From positions 14,780,293-14,844,292 of the forward strand of contig NC_049980.1 in NCBI RefSeq assembly GCF_000003815.2: 64,000 bases of DNA, read 5' to 3'. Below the pieces are notes generated by a model, which saw only the letters and a program-made list of their open reading frames with translations, was not told the origin of the DNA and searched no databases. Each line of letters starts with the position of its first letter. Position 1 is the stretch's first letter. Below are positions 22,201 through 34,000 of the stretch, one piece after another. A program made the position numbers and the translations under genes. The stretch is from Branchiostoma floridae (taxonomy: Eukaryota > Chordata > Leptocardii > Amphioxiformes > Branchiostomatidae).

Positions 22201-25200
22201 TCATGGTCTAGAAAGGCTAGGGGGACACTTTTTCCATTACAAATCAAATGGATGTCTTTTCTTGCAATGAAGAGTTACATCTTTTCTATAATTCCATAAT
22301 TCTAATTCATGGAACAAAATTCAGCAGAAAAATGTATTTTGGAAAATCAGTATGATGCCTTTTGATGGCACTGGGTTTATCTTTAAATTTTGATTATAAT
22401 GGATGAGAGTTTTGTTCTTTTCTGACCTGACTTTGACATTACTTGGTTTCTCCCCAACACAAACTCTTCTGTCTTAAGTTAGTATTACTTAAGAATGGAT
22501 CAATATGTACATGTATGCCCTAGATCCTGACATTCATGGTGCATTAATGCACTCCAACTTGGCTGCCACTTATGATCTATGGATGGGTTGTTTGCAGGCA
22601 CCTCAGAAAATGCAGGTGCAATATCTGTTAAATCTGCTGACTATGCAAACTGCCCACAGTCTTAAGACCATTGACCCTGTCTACGTGATGCTGTGGCTAC
22701 TGGTTATAATGTACTGTACTCAGATTGATGGTATTTAGGTTGGCTAAATCGGCATTTTGATTTTCCATTGTTTTCTCATTAATGAATTGAGAAAGAATGG
22801 AGCCATAGCGAACGTTGATTTAAAATGGGCATGAAAGACTTCTAAATCTGATTTTTTGGGCCATGCCCATCTATCAATATCCATTACGGCTTCATTCTTT
22901 CTTGATTCATTAATGAAAAAAACAACTTAGGTCAAAATGCCAATTAAGCCAACCTAAATACCTTACGTTAACATGATTGTATTTGTTGTTGTAGGCTGCC
23001 CTAAAATAGTAAAGGTACAGAAGTAAAAGGTTAGACTAGTAGTAGTAGTACTGCACATAGCACTTTGTTGAGCTTGCAGAGCCGAACTGTAAGAAAATGA
23101 TCCTCAAAATGCCTAATATTTGTAGAGAAAACATGAAGAATATATCATCATCACTTAACCAGAGCACTGCTAACAATTATTCAACAGAGCCCAATAATCA
23201 GACTACATGATTGTGCATGTACATTGTAGGAGACATTCAAGAAAATGTAGCAGAACTCAAGTACACACAGTCACACCCTTACAAGTGACAACCTTTACAG
23301 AAGACCACATGGCCAGTGTCGTGACCACTTTTGGTGGTCCCTTTTAGTTGCCAATGGATGATTTTCTCCTTTGACAAAGCATTAACTCATTGAAGAATCC
23401 CGTCCACCTATATAGACCATACTTTATGGGTCTGGAGTGATCTTGTGTAGTTTTGACTGTACGTGCAATTGTAATCTATTTTAAATCTATTTGTTTGACA
23501 TTTTGACAGGGACTCGTTTCCGACCCCTGTCTCTGGACCTGCCCAAGCCACTGTTTCCAGTTGCTGGATTCCCCATCATCCAGCATCACATTGAGGCATG
23601 TCAGAAGGCAAGTGCATATTGTTTGTCATTAGATCATCTTGTTAATGCAAACACCTAGACCAAACGTGATTACAGCAGGGGTGAACAGAGGAACAGCAAC
23701 AGTGGGGGGCAAAGTGGATTTGTTGGGGCAAAGATGACATTTGCAGAAGCAAAAAGTAGTTTCTTTTGTGTAGGGTAAGGATTATAGGGGGCAAAGCAGA
23801 AGGAGTTAGTGGGCGTGATGCATGCTACTCTAAACACTTTCAAACATACCCGGAACCTTAGCTAATCCATAACACTAATTCATAGTTTGACTAACCTTTC
23901 CAGGTGGAGGGGTTGAAGGAGATCCTACTGATTGGTTTCTACCAACCGAGCGATGCTTTCAAAACCTTCTTGTCTCGTGCTCAGCAGGAGTTCCATATCT
24001 CTATCAGGTATGTTTGCATTACATCATCTTCAAGGGCTTGCACATATGGCTTTTGCGTAGAAATGTCTGAACAGTCATTATAACATTTGAATGGATGCCA
24101 TTCATAGAATAGTGTGCAGTAGTCCATTATTTTGGATAGTGATGCTGCCTCTGGGTCTATAGAGTTGGAATCTTGGCTGTTGCCACTCATCTGACTTGCA
24201 GTGGAAAGGGTTGCTGTCCACTGTATGTTACAAAATGTATGCTCATCATAAAGAGGAATTTGCCCAGTGCAATGAACAAACCAGTACTGAGCATAGTGTC
24301 TATTACATTGTATCTCTGTCACAAACAGTGGAAGAGTACATGTAGCTCTTCAGTGAGCTAAACTGGATCAAGTCACTTACATTTTCAACTGCAATGTAAA
24401 CAAATGAACTCACAAATCTGAAATTCAATACAATTCACTGCTAACAATTTTTCAATAATGTTGTAACAAAATTTGTTGTCCTAAGATTGTATTGGGGAGA
24501 ATTTGGGACTGGAATTGGCAACCTTTTGGTCCAGAGGCAGGGTCACTAACCACTGCACTACACATGCTACCACTTGATTATGCACAAGTCTTTTTTTGTT
24601 TTCTCCCATATTCATATGACTGCCATGTAATCCTGATACCCAGGTACCTCCAGGAGTACACATCACTAGGCACTGCCGGTGGGCTGTACCACTTCCGCGA
24701 TGTTATCCAGAGTGGAAACCCGGAGTGCTTCTTTGTGATGAATGCTGACGTGTGCAGCGACTTTCCTCTGACAGAAATGGTGGACTTCCACAGGCAGAGG
24801 TCCCATGCCTGCTGTACCATGATGGGAACAGAGGTATACCTTGTAAACCTTCTTTACTTGTGAATGCCTGGATGTAGTGTTCATGACATTTTGTATGTTA
24901 GAAGATGGGCCATGGTTCACTGCTATCGACAATAATTGCAGATATTTTTATAGAATCTCCTGTGTTTTTTTCTTGGTGACATGTACAAATATAGCACAAT
25001 GGATGTGTGGAGTATATTTTAAGTGGCACACAATACTATGTATTGGAATTGTATATTGATTACATTTTGTATATGCATATCTAAGCATAATGATATTGGA
25101 ATATTACATTGTACAAGCAGTGTTTAAAAAATGATGATGATTCTTGTTACAGTAATTGATATTATTTCATTTTGTAGGCTAGCAGAGAACAAGCCTTGAA

Positions 25201-28200
25201 TTATGGCTGTCTTGTGGAGAATACAGACACACATGAGGTAATGGTCCATTCATATATTACATGTATGTACCTGTACTTCCCAGATCTTATTCTTCCTAGA
25301 GCTAAAGCAAAACCAGTTAATACTATTTAGAACCATTTCAAAAATGCTACTGTAGTGTGGAATATTTGTCTTGTAGTTATGCAATACTAAATATCAAATC
25401 AAGAAACTGGCTAAATTCTCTAAATGATCACTGACAAGAGATAGTGAAAGCTATCCGAAATGTCAGCATTATCGTAATTTAGAATTACATGAATGTTCTA
25501 CCTGGATGGTCCAACCTTCATTGATATATTTGTCCTTTTAAGTTTCAGTTCCATGGCTTGTCATGCAGTTCTTGTATTTCCCTACTTCAGGTGCTTCATT
25601 ATGTGGAAAAGCCAGGCACTTTCGTCAGCTCTATCATCAACTGTGGTGTCTACCTGTTCTCACCTGAGGTATTTAAGCACATTGCTACCGTCTTTGCCAG
25701 GCACCAGGAGGATCTTCCCAGGTGGGTGCTGTTTTTGCTTTAGCTGCTAGGGGGAGCCATTGAGCAGTGTGGAACATTGGTCAATGTCATATGGTTTCTG
25801 CTACCTACCTGTACAAACTCATCTGCAGGAAAAGTAGTAAGAAATATTTCTCTACTAGACTCCACTGTCCTGCAAGAATTCACAGAATACAGTCAAACCT
25901 GTACAAGTGACTGCCTTGTAGGATCCTTAAATTCTAATGGTAAAAATTACCTAAAGAATCACCAAAAAGTGGTAATATTGGCCAGGAGGTCCCTTATTGA
26001 TCTATCTACTGGCTTACAGGCTAGTTGGTCTTCTTGGGCAGTTTTGACTGTGCATAGAGTATTGTGTACAGTACATTTTTTGTATACAGTGTGCTTTGGA
26101 TTGATCTTGTCATCTAGTGCTTTGTAGTGTTATTGGTGTTTAAATGATTGACTAATCAACAGTCCCAATGGTGTAAATGAAGGTACAATGATTGTCAGGG
26201 CTGTCTCCAGCTTTACATTTTTTCCCCGTCTTACTCATTGGTAAAGAGCCCACCTTGTTCATTTTGATTGCTAAATCTGTCATCTAAAGCTTACGAAAAA
26301 ACACTTTGATTAACTTCATGCCTGAAAGCTCTGTTTTTTTCTGACGGTTGGGGTGGAATTTTTGTCCATCCTGAAAAGCAAATTTCTGTGCCGGAGACAG
26401 CCCTGTTGATGATATATTGAGCTGTGGTGATTCCGGTGGATAATTCTCCAATCAGTGGTGGTGGTGTTTGCTTGACTCTTGCCCAGTGATGACAGCTTTG
26501 CCCTTGGCAGTAAGGACAGCATCCGCCTGGAGCAGGACATCTTCCCCATGCTGACGGGGGACAGCAAGCTCTACGTGTACAAGACACAGAACTTCTGGAG
26601 CCAGATCAAGTCTGCAGGGTAGGGAGATGTTTTGTGGCAAGAGACTCAGACTGTGCCCTGAAAAGCATTTTCAGAAATTTTGTGAGCGATGTGACATGGT
26701 GAAATGAAGAAAAAAGTTACAGGATACTGAATGTGTCATTGTCACAGTATGTGCCCATTCAATGCATCAAAGTAAAAATATTGTTAATAGAAACTTACCA
26801 AAAAACATCACTAAAAACACATGATTTTTATATTTTCTCAAAGTGATATATGTGTTTTTCATAAGATTTTGTACAAAGAATTTGTGCAAATGCTTAGGCA
26901 CCCCTGATTATTGAAGTGAATATACACATGCATGCATGCACTACTTGTTAGGTTTCTTGGTACTCTTGCATGTACATGTACTTATGTAGTAGATGTAGAC
27001 TGAGGCAGGAAGATGGTTATCTCTAATCCACAGGGTTAGCAGAGGATCTTGACAAGCATTTTGCTCAATGCTTCATCCAGGAACAAAGAGATGGAACTTT
27101 GATCTAGCATTTCTCTTGAAGGCTGAGCTAGTTGATATATATGATTGCTAGAGCTAAAGTATTGGGAATGTTTCCCTGGCTGTCTTACAAATATAGATGC
27201 AACACTGTGTATTTACATTGTGTTTGATGACAGTGACATGTGAAAAATGTGCTCTGTCCAATGTCATTACTCCAGCTCTGCCATCTATGCCAACCGGCTG
27301 TACCTGGCTCTGTACCACAAGACTCATCCTGACAGACTGGCAGCTCATGGAGAGGGCATGCCATCCATCAAAGGTACCTTCTATCTATCTCAGTCCCATC
27401 TCTGTCCTATCTCTGTCCCATTTCTGTCCTATCTCTGTCCTATCTCTGTCCCATTTCTGTTCCACTTCTGTCAGATCTCGGTCCCATCTCGGTCCCGGGA
27501 AGGAAATTTTCTCTTTGGGATGGAAAGCATGGAAATTTTCTTGTAAAGCATGTTTTTTCCATGGACAAATATGTGAATTGTTACTGTTTTTCTAGAAATT
27601 CTATTTATACCAAAATTGTCTGTCCTCATTGTCTGTCCTCATTGCAGGTGATGTGTACATCCACCCCTCAGCTAATGTGGACTCCACAGCTGTGGTAAGT
27701 AAAGAGGTTGCTCTTGCTCTAGCTATTGCTGCAGTATAAAAGTTACAAAGGACAATCATGCATGTAAGACTATTGTTCAATTGTGTATATAGTTTTGTCT
27801 TGGCTCTAACTTGTATTAATTTGCTGTAGCTGGGACCTAATGTCACTGTGGGTGCGAATGTAACCATTGGCCCTGGTACAAGGATACGGGAGTCCATTAT
27901 TCTGGATGGAGCGTCAATCCAGGTGAGTACACAACATGTAACACACCTATCACAGTTATTGTAGATTGGAGATACCAGTGTTGGTAATTCACGGTTTCCT
28001 GTAATAGGCTGAAAATATATACAACAATGTTGCAGACTACTAAAAGTGACATTGTACTATCTCCCTTCTATTGTACCATAATAAATGATAATGAAGCTTT
28101 AACTCTATTAAGCATTGTAGTTACATGTATATTGGATGGTTTCTTGTCATTATTTGATTACAAGAGACAGGCTGTAGCTCTTCCTTGTCAATAGCTTGCA

Positions 28201-29278
28201 TGTACATGCAGTCAAAACTGCCCAAGAAGACTGGTATCACTCGCAGCCAATAACATCTGGCCTACTTAAACAGGTAGTCACTATAGTTATTGTTCTCCAT
28301 GCTTGTGTCAATGGGAAATAAGGGACCACCAAAAATTGGTCAGGTGGTCCTAATGTAGAGGTAACAGGTTTGACTGTATACATGTATGCTCTTCCTGTCA
28401 CGTGTAGGACCACAGCTGCATCCTGCACAGCATTGTGGGATGGAACAGCACAGTGGGAGCCTGGACCCGGGTGGAAGGGACACCCTCTGACCCCAACCCC
28501 AACATCCCCTTTGCAAAGCTGGACTCGGGAGAACTGTTCAGTGAAGATGGCCGGCTGAACCCGTCCATCACAATTCTGGGTAGGTTGAGGATCCATAGCA
28601 GTCAAGTTGTCTGGAAAGGGTTTGTTGGGAAGGATGCTTGGTAATACCACCCGGTTGTACTGTACCTGCATGAAAACACAGGTATTGTTTTGTGCAAGGT
28701 TGTTCCCACTGGTCAGGGTCAAAGATTGGCCTGGATGGTGGAAAATGGGATAATTGGAGATTTGCAGGATAGAAACGCTGTTTTGGCCCAGGTCCAAAGT
28801 TGTTGCCGTGTCCCTCAGAAAGGCAGAAGAAATGCACAAACAGAATTAATGAGAAAGTCACAATAATGAATGGGAAATTCATAAAATTTACTTTTGAATA
28901 CTTGAGGTATGAGATTTTCCAATTTCTTGTTAATACATATGTATTGCAGGTTGTATTTTGTCACTTTGATTTATCTGATTAGAAGTTTAATCAGTAAAGA
29001 ACTCAGTTCATGTATAATATCTAGCCAGCGAAAGGGTATGTCACCCCGTAAGGGCCAGTATAACCCCGTCGTGTGTAAACATGTGCGATCATGTCGACCG
29101 ATGATGATCGACCGATGTATAGTATCTTATATTGATATCCATTGGGATCATTAAGAGACATTTGTTCTTGCCCCCAGGACGTAATGTGACCATCCCAGCA
29201 GAAGTGATTGTGTTGAACTCCATCGTCCTGCCTCACAAAGACCTTCCTCACAGCTACAAGAACCAGATCATCCTGTAG
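19290..29278 (+). CDS. GMPPA: Mannose-1-phosphate guanylyltransferase regulatory subunit alpha
   Basis: Twelve exons give 1266 nt, 421 aa, against 420 in human: 19290-19329, 23510-23607, 23904-24007, 24644-24833, 25178-25237, 25591-25721, 26487-26618, 27276-27373, 27648-27694, 27830-27922, 28408-28579, 29178-29278. Every join keeps frame. The start is in GCCACCATG. Residues 1-245 form the nucleotidyltransferase domain: [16 protein letters not shown] (7-21), [42 protein letters not shown] and [11 protein letters not shown]. The C-terminal half is a left-handed beta helix ([35 protein letters not shown]) and ends NQIIL. The alpha subunit binds GDP-mannose and restrains the catalytic GMPPB in the cytosol; alpha identity is shown by [20 protein letters not shown] and the [20 protein letters not shown] block. 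Intron 2 has a GC donor (CAGAAG|GCAAGT). Introns 1, 6 and 10 hold MITEs. Confidence 0.97.
20105..20310 (+). mobile_element. tRNA-derived SINE
   Basis: An A-box-like TGGCGCAAGCGGCAATGCG is followed by a B-box-like GGTCTTGAGTTCGAACCCCG, spaced as in a tRNA promoter. A tRNA-unrelated body follows (CTTGTGCCCATGGGAAAACT, then TCGAACAGCACTTAAATGAG), then an A-rich/GAA tail near 20281-20306. The body motif resembles amphioxus SINEs with the TGTGCCC-TGGGAAA-GCACTT signature. It is in GMPPA intron 1, same strand. It is not a functional tRNA gene, as there is no acceptor stem pairing. Confidence 0.75.
20439..20600. mobile_element. Hairpin MITE of CTCCAAGCAGA family
   Basis: Bases 20445-20482 (AAGCAGATCTTGCTGTGGCA...) pair with 20557-20594 with a single mismatch over 38 bp. 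The left edge reads TTTACTCCAAGCAGATC. The centre GGAGTTTAGCCGGCAAAGG matches the copy at 9547. It lies in GMPPA intron 1. High arm identity suggests a fairly recent copy. Confidence 0.85.
21025..21441. mobile_element. hAT-type MITE, 417 bp, 8-bp TSD
   Basis: The flanking 8-mer GTTAACAC occurs at 21017-21024 and again at 21442-21449. The ends are TAGGGGTGGGTACCGGTAC and, inverted, TAGGGCTGGGCATCTGTAC. Inside are palindromic GGTCC/GGACC runs near 21050-21110 and 21360-21390. There is no transposase frame. An 8-bp duplication with TA(G)GG ends is the hallmark of hAT elements. It lies in GMPPA intron 1. Confidence 0.88.
21825..22040 (+). repeat. Interspersed repeat, family shared with 12045 and 59640
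   Basis: AGGAAGGTTATGTTTTCAGT, then a CTGTCTGTGTGTG run, then AAACTGTTGATGGATCAGTG, TGATATTTGGTAGGTGGGTT and AAACAAAGGTCAAGTTTC. The block order matches the inverted copy at 59640-59805. The class is unknown. It is located in GMPPA intron 1. Confidence 0.6.
22730..22962. mobile_element. Long-palindrome MITE, 233 bp
   Basis: GGTATTTAGGTTGGCTAAAT at the left is matched by the inverted right end, GGTATTTAGGTTGGCTTAAT. Both continue to GGCATTTTGA. Further in, CATTAATGAATTGAGAAAGA pairs with CATTAATGAATCAAGAAAGA. Nearly the whole element folds on itself around about 22845. If TA is the target, the element is TTTAGG...CCTAAA flanked by TA. It lies in GMPPA intron 1. Confidence 0.82.
23268..23459. 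mobile_element. MITE with CAGTCAAAC-type ends (diverged copy)
   Basis: Starts CAGTCACACCCTTACAAGTGAC, contains AGAAGACCACATGGCC and GACCACTTTTGGTGGTCCC, and ends GTAGTTTTGACTG followed by TA. The same structure appears at 25890, 28209 and 36267. It lies just upstream of GMPPA exon 2. Confidence 0.6.
24484..24580 (-). repeat. Inverted tRNA-like SINE fragment
   Basis: GGGACTGGAATTGGCAACCT then GCAGGGTCACTAACCACTGC and ACTACACATGCTACC resembles the reverse complement of a tRNA-type promoter (B box at the left, A box at the right). It is short and diverged, with no body recognised. It sits in GMPPA intron 3. Confidence 0.4.
25440..25532 (+). mobile_element. Penelope-like tail fragment, diverged
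   Basis: AAAGCTATCCGAAATGTCAG and, 50 bp later, CTACCTGGATGGTCCAACCT then TCATTGAT follow the tail pattern at 4838. It lies in GMPPA intron 5, close to the exon 6 acceptor. Confidence 0.4.
25890..26050. mobile_element. MITE with CAGTCAAAC ends, TA target
   Basis: Begins TA|CAGTCAAACCTGTACAAG and ends GGGCAGTTTTGACTG. The interior carries CACCAAAAAGTGGTAATATT and GGTCCCTTATT. It is about 161 bp in GMPPA intron 6. The ends are inverted to those of the 28209 copy, so the two copies lie in opposite orientation. Confidence 0.65.
26196..26405. mobile_element. MITE with CAGGGCTGTCTCC ends, 210 bp
   Basis: CAGGGCTGTCTCCAGC at the left is matched by CAGGGCTGTCTCCGGC (right end inverted). CAGGG ends resemble hAT-group elements, but the flanks show no exact 8-bp duplication. 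It sits in GMPPA intron 6, about 80 bp before exon 7. Confidence 0.7.
27394..27500 (+). repeat. 11-bp minisatellite, about 9 copies
   Basis: TCC(C/T)AT(C/T)TCTG is repeated with drift, ending in TCCCATCTCGG units. It starts 20 bp after the GMPPA exon 8 donor and is pyrimidine-rich. A 15-bp tandem duplication (TGTCTGTCCTCATTG) also forms the polypyrimidine tract before exon 9 at 27618-27647. Confidence 0.8.
28209..28376. mobile_element. MITE with CAGTCAAAC ends (inverted copy)
   Basis: CAGTCAAAACTGCCCAAGAA at the left and ACAGGTTTGACTG then TA at the right. The interior GGGACCACCAAAAATTGGTC matches the family. It lies in GMPPA intron 10, ending about 30 bp before exon 11. Confidence 0.65.
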
Positions 29279-29720
29279 GGCTCCTGCTACAGCCTGGACT
29301 TGACCTTACTACAGCCATGTTTTTTTTAAAGTAACACTTGCCAGTATGCAAAGATTGGTGTTCTGGCACATAAGTGATGTGATGATAACAAAAATCTGTT
29401 TTGACATTATAAGGTATCATCATACTATCAAACTTTGACTGCCATAGCAGTAATGCTATCTACATGTGTGCATGGGTAGACTACATGTTTAACAGTCTGC
29501 ATGTAGTAGTGAATTCTCACACTTGGGGAGAGATATTCAGATTTTACCCAAAAAAAATTAAAGAAGAAGAAAATTATTTTTTATCAATTTTGTATGGTAA
29601 AAAGTATGTTAGAAGTGCCTGAAATAACTAATGGTTTACTGGTGTTGTAATGTCTTCTTGAAGTATATCAAAATGTTGATTGGAGACAGTTATTGTAAGG
29701 TTGCAATATGCAGAGTGCTA

Positions 29721-29726
29721 AATAAA
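29721..29726 (+). terminator. Polyadenylation signal, likely for GMPPA
   Basis: AATAAA lies 443 bp after the GMPPA stop codon in AT-rich sequence. It is the first canonical hexamer downstream of the stop. Confidence 0.5.
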
Positions 29727-30550
29727 GTGCTTTAATTCCTGTCAACAGCAGTATTTAAATGTACATAATTTCTAACCTAAGCATTGCAGTATGAAATTTC
29801 ATGATATGCAAAAAAATTTGTAACATGTTAAGCTCTGCAGTCATTTGATAATGGCTCTATATTATATTCAGTACATGCAAAGATTGTACACTATGGCTTT
29901 CTTATGTATAATAAAAAAACTGATATTGTATCTGCAATACATGTAATTACAGAAAGATTAGGGATGTTGACTTTTACCAAGATGCTTTAGATTACTAGTA
30001 CATTGCGCATACAGGTATCTTTTTGCAAGTAGTGAAGAAAACAGCTATGATCATGCATGAAAATGTTATGTAAAATTATAGAAAGTGGTGGTGACAATAT
30101 GAATATGATTGTAATAAAAATACTTTCACCTTTTTCACCATTGCATCCTTGTATGTTACATCAAGGTCATGAGAGGTTCCCTGAACCAGACTAGGGACAC
30201 AAAAGTAAACTCCAGACCCTTGGAACTTGGTCAAACTTACACTAGAATTGTAGGCACAGCTCAGTTTCTCTGATTTAACACAACACAGAATAATGCAGTG
30301 TTGCATCGGTTAGTGATGAATTTTCAGGGAGTAGCAGTGTATTACAAGTGTGCCTTTAGTCTGGTAACTGATGCTGCATCTAGACTTCACCACCAGTATT
30401 AATATGGATGTGGATGAAGGATTTAGCAATCAGGAGAGGATGTCTGCTGGCCCATGTTTCTAGAGGGCTGAAACATGTAGTGTCACACAGCAATCAGTAT
30501 GTCAATCGCCATGATCATGGAAAAGAATAATGAGGAACTGACTACACTAA

Positions 30551-31049
30551 AGCCTGTCTCACATAGCCAACCATGTCCTCCCAATACTCTCCTCTTCAGC
30601 TCCTGTCACACATATGATATAGCTGACCATGGCCTCTCAATCTTCTCCAGACCATGGTTGGAGGTTAAGCCCCCGTCACACATAACCAACCATGCACTCC
30701 AACCCTCTCCAGACCATGGCTGCGGGTTAAGCCCCCGTCACACATAACCAACCATGGCCTCTCAACCTTCTCCAGACCATGGTTGTACTCTCCAAGCAGA
30801 GGTTAGGCTCCGGCTGTTTTTATAGTCGTTTTTATTGGGCTTTCTATTTTTTATATTTCATCTTGCTGGCTGACGTACTTCAAGAAAAATGACAAAATAG
30901 AAAGCCTGATAAAACGACTAAAAAAAACGTTAAAAAACAGCCGGAGCCTAACCTCTGCTTGGAGAGTACATGGTTGGGGGTTAATCTCCTGTCACACGCA
31001 TATAGCCGACCATGGACTATCAACCTTCTCCAGACCATGGTTGGGGGAG
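30551..31049 (+). repeat. ~64-bp tandem array, five units, split by a MITE
   Basis: Units read AGCCCCCGTCACACATAACC, then AACCATGGCCTCTCAACC and TTCTCCAGACCATGGTTG. They begin near 30551, 30599, 30667, 30731 and 30983. The array is interrupted at 30786-30968 by an inserted element. The first two units are most diverged. Confidence 0.85.
30786..30968. mobile_element. CTCCAAGCAGA-family MITE with 8-bp TSD
   Basis: The left end TACTCTCCAAGCAGAGGTTA continues GGCTCCGGCTGTTTTT; the right end is its near-perfect inverse. TCGTTTTTATTGGGCTTTCT pairs with the inner right arm. CATGGTTG flanks both sides (30778-30785 and 30969-30976), giving an 8-bp target duplication within a tandem unit. It is non-coding. 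Confidence 0.88.
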
Positions 31050-34000
31050 AGTTGTGAGCAAGGTCATCTATAGTTGTCTTCTGATCTTTAAAGGTTGCCT
31101 GTACCAGCAAATTAACATTTGCAACTAACATGTGTTAAAAAGGACAGAGACTGACATGTCTAGTTTTCATCTTTATAGCACAAATTCTGTACATGATTAG
31201 ATAACCTTTCATCAGTAGGTGAAATAGAATACATGATTTTTGTCCCAATGGCTAAGAACCCCACTCACATTTGACAAGTTTAATCTCTAATCAGTAAAAA
31301 TCAAAAGTTACTTAATACTATATAGTAAATGCTAATTTACAATCATAGCAGTAACATTGCTTTACCTTTATCTGTCTTACCAATGTCTTACCAATGTACA
31401 GTATAGAGCACAACAGTTTGTGTACCAGTCTTGTCCTTGATCAGTGCAAGTTCACTAGTCACTTTGACGTAAAGTAATGGAGTTGTTAGACATCGGTTAG
31501 CACAGTCTTCTCTGACTCACATACATGTAGAGTGGTAATGCATTAAGTGGTTACATAAGATATAGTACATTATGAAAAATATTTGGTTAGTACATTCCTT
31601 ATCTATTGTCCACCATACACAAGCTCATAAAATGTACTAAATATTGTCCAACAGTATGGGGGTAATTTGGATGTTACTGACAGAAGATAATACCTGAAGG
31701 TAAAAATGCACTATTCTGTAACTGTAGTTTAACAATACTTCACAGCTACATGCATATGTACGTTTGACTCTTATTGAATTGCACACAAAAATATTCTGAC
31801 TGAAAAGGCCTTGTCAACTGAAAACATTTGTAGCATAGAATCATTGTTGGTAGAGCAATGTCCAGGCCATAACTTAACAAAGAGTACTCAATGTTTGTAC
31901 CACAAGAAAGTATTGTCAGTGGGAGAAAACTGGTGTTTTAAGTCTATACTTTAGTCACAATAACAGTGACATTGTAGAACTTGTAGAGAATACGTAACTC
32001 AAGAGGGTATCTCACTGGACAGATTGCACAAAGTTTCATCAGGCCTTCACAAACTGGGGCAGACCAGTGCCAATTTGTTGCCTGGAATTGTGTACATGTA
32101 GTTTTAGAAATGACCATTTTTGCACCAAAGTATCATGATTCAACATCCTATCACTGCATACTCTTTTTTCAATGCATTTGCAATCATTGCACATTCATAA
32201 TTCAATTGCAACACTCAGTGACTGCCGATAACCTGCTGTCTACTCTCCAAGCAGAGGTTAGGCGCCGGTTGCTTTTTGACGTGTTTCTCTAATTTTGCCG
32301 CAAGACGTAAAGAAAACGGTACAAAATAGCTCAATAAAAACGCCTACAAACACGTAAAAAAGTAGCTGAAGCCTAACCTCTGCTTGGAGAGTGTTATGTG
32401 TCGCATGCCAGTGTGACTTCAAGGGCAAATTGGAACAAGTTTGCAAAGTTTGTGCAATTTCCTAGCATAATTTGGTGCAGTACCAGTCCTGTGAGATACC
32501 CACTTTACTCTTGCATAATTTCAGTAACCTACAGACTTGCTATCTATGATTGTACAATGCTGTATGTCAATATTATATTAAGCACACAAAAGTGACATTT
32601 TTTCCTTGCAGTATCACAAGAAAATATTTGATGTCCATTGAGCACATGTGTAGTTAAATGAATCATTATTCTATCCTGATGGGCTTTCTCGTGGCTCATC
32701 CCACAGAATCATGTACATCTACTAGGAAATTTCTTCAGTACAAAACATGTAACTTCACAGAAAAACATTTTACTTTGCAAAAAAAGTTTTATGACCTATG
32801 TTTATATCATATTTTGACATACTGCAAAATAAAATATGTTACAAAAGTTTTGAAATAAAAAAAGTACATTGTACAAACATCAAAGTAAAAATCCTTAATC
32901 TAGCTTGCAGCCACTGTCTACATTGACACTATTGTATTGACAGTAAAAAATTGTTAGATTATGCATCCTTCAAGTGTCTTAATTCCTTCTATCTAGCATA
33001 TTTACAATTTTATGTCTATTTTATACACAGACTTGAAACAAAATATCTAACAGGTACAAATGCTACCTTTACAAAAATATGCTACTTTATATCCACACCA
33101 ATTCTCAATTGTTTGTTCTTTTGCATTTTAAAGTGGGAATAAACCAAGAAGTCAAAATGAAAATTGAGACATGAGAGGAAAACTTGCATCTGGCAATATT
33201 CCCTCCCTGGAACTGTGAGCACCAAGGTAAGACTTTCTCCTCATTATGCCATTTCCATCTTGATTTTTTAATTTTCTTCAAATAGGAGAACCAACAATTT
33301 GAAATTGAACAGGTGTGGTCTAGACATCAGCATGAAAGTTACAGAGAAAATCAAAACAAGGGATATAATAAAATGTATAATTTTTCTTGTATATGTTACT
33401 CAGTTACTGTCTTCTAAACTAAGCCATAACTTGGAAGTTGACTTTGCACAATATTCCCTCAGTTTGCATTTCTTCATAGATCTAACATACTTGACCATGA
33501 AATGATAAAATATCCTGATCAAATTAAAAGTAGATGATAATAATGGAAACCTTACAGATATTTGTATAAACCTAAGATGATGCAACAACAAAAATAAAAC
33601 AATGGATAAAAAGGCCCCTTTGAGTTTACTCATTCTTGTATTTCAACACATACTTAGTCTAGTATGTACTATCTGAATGTGAAGAAAACAGCAGGAATGA
33701 GCACAAACAGAAATGTTACATGTTGGTATATGAATAGATGGGTTTTTCGTGGATCCAAAAATAAAGTTGAAACAGTGACAAGTCACTGACTGCATATGAA
33801 AGTTGGAGAGGTGTTGTGTAACAGTCCTGCTGGGGGCTTGAGCAGTAACTTGAGTACTAAAACACACATTAACGTTTAGATGACTTTCTTAGCAATTGTC
33901 TCACAGAGCTATGTACAGTACATGCATACAATAAGTGCACAACATTGCACATGTGTAAGTTTAAGAACAAGATAAATGTCAGGGATGTAAGATGGTAGGG

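Noticed and set aside
24492-24863. Longer open frame upstream of GMPPA exon 4
   Set aside because: The first part is intron and a tRNA-like repeat; the exon begins at the CCCAG acceptor at 24644.
28237-28839. 200-codon open frame on the minus strand
   Set aside because: It lies antisense to GMPPA exon 11 and its flanking introns; the plus-strand exon is strongly supported by family alignment.
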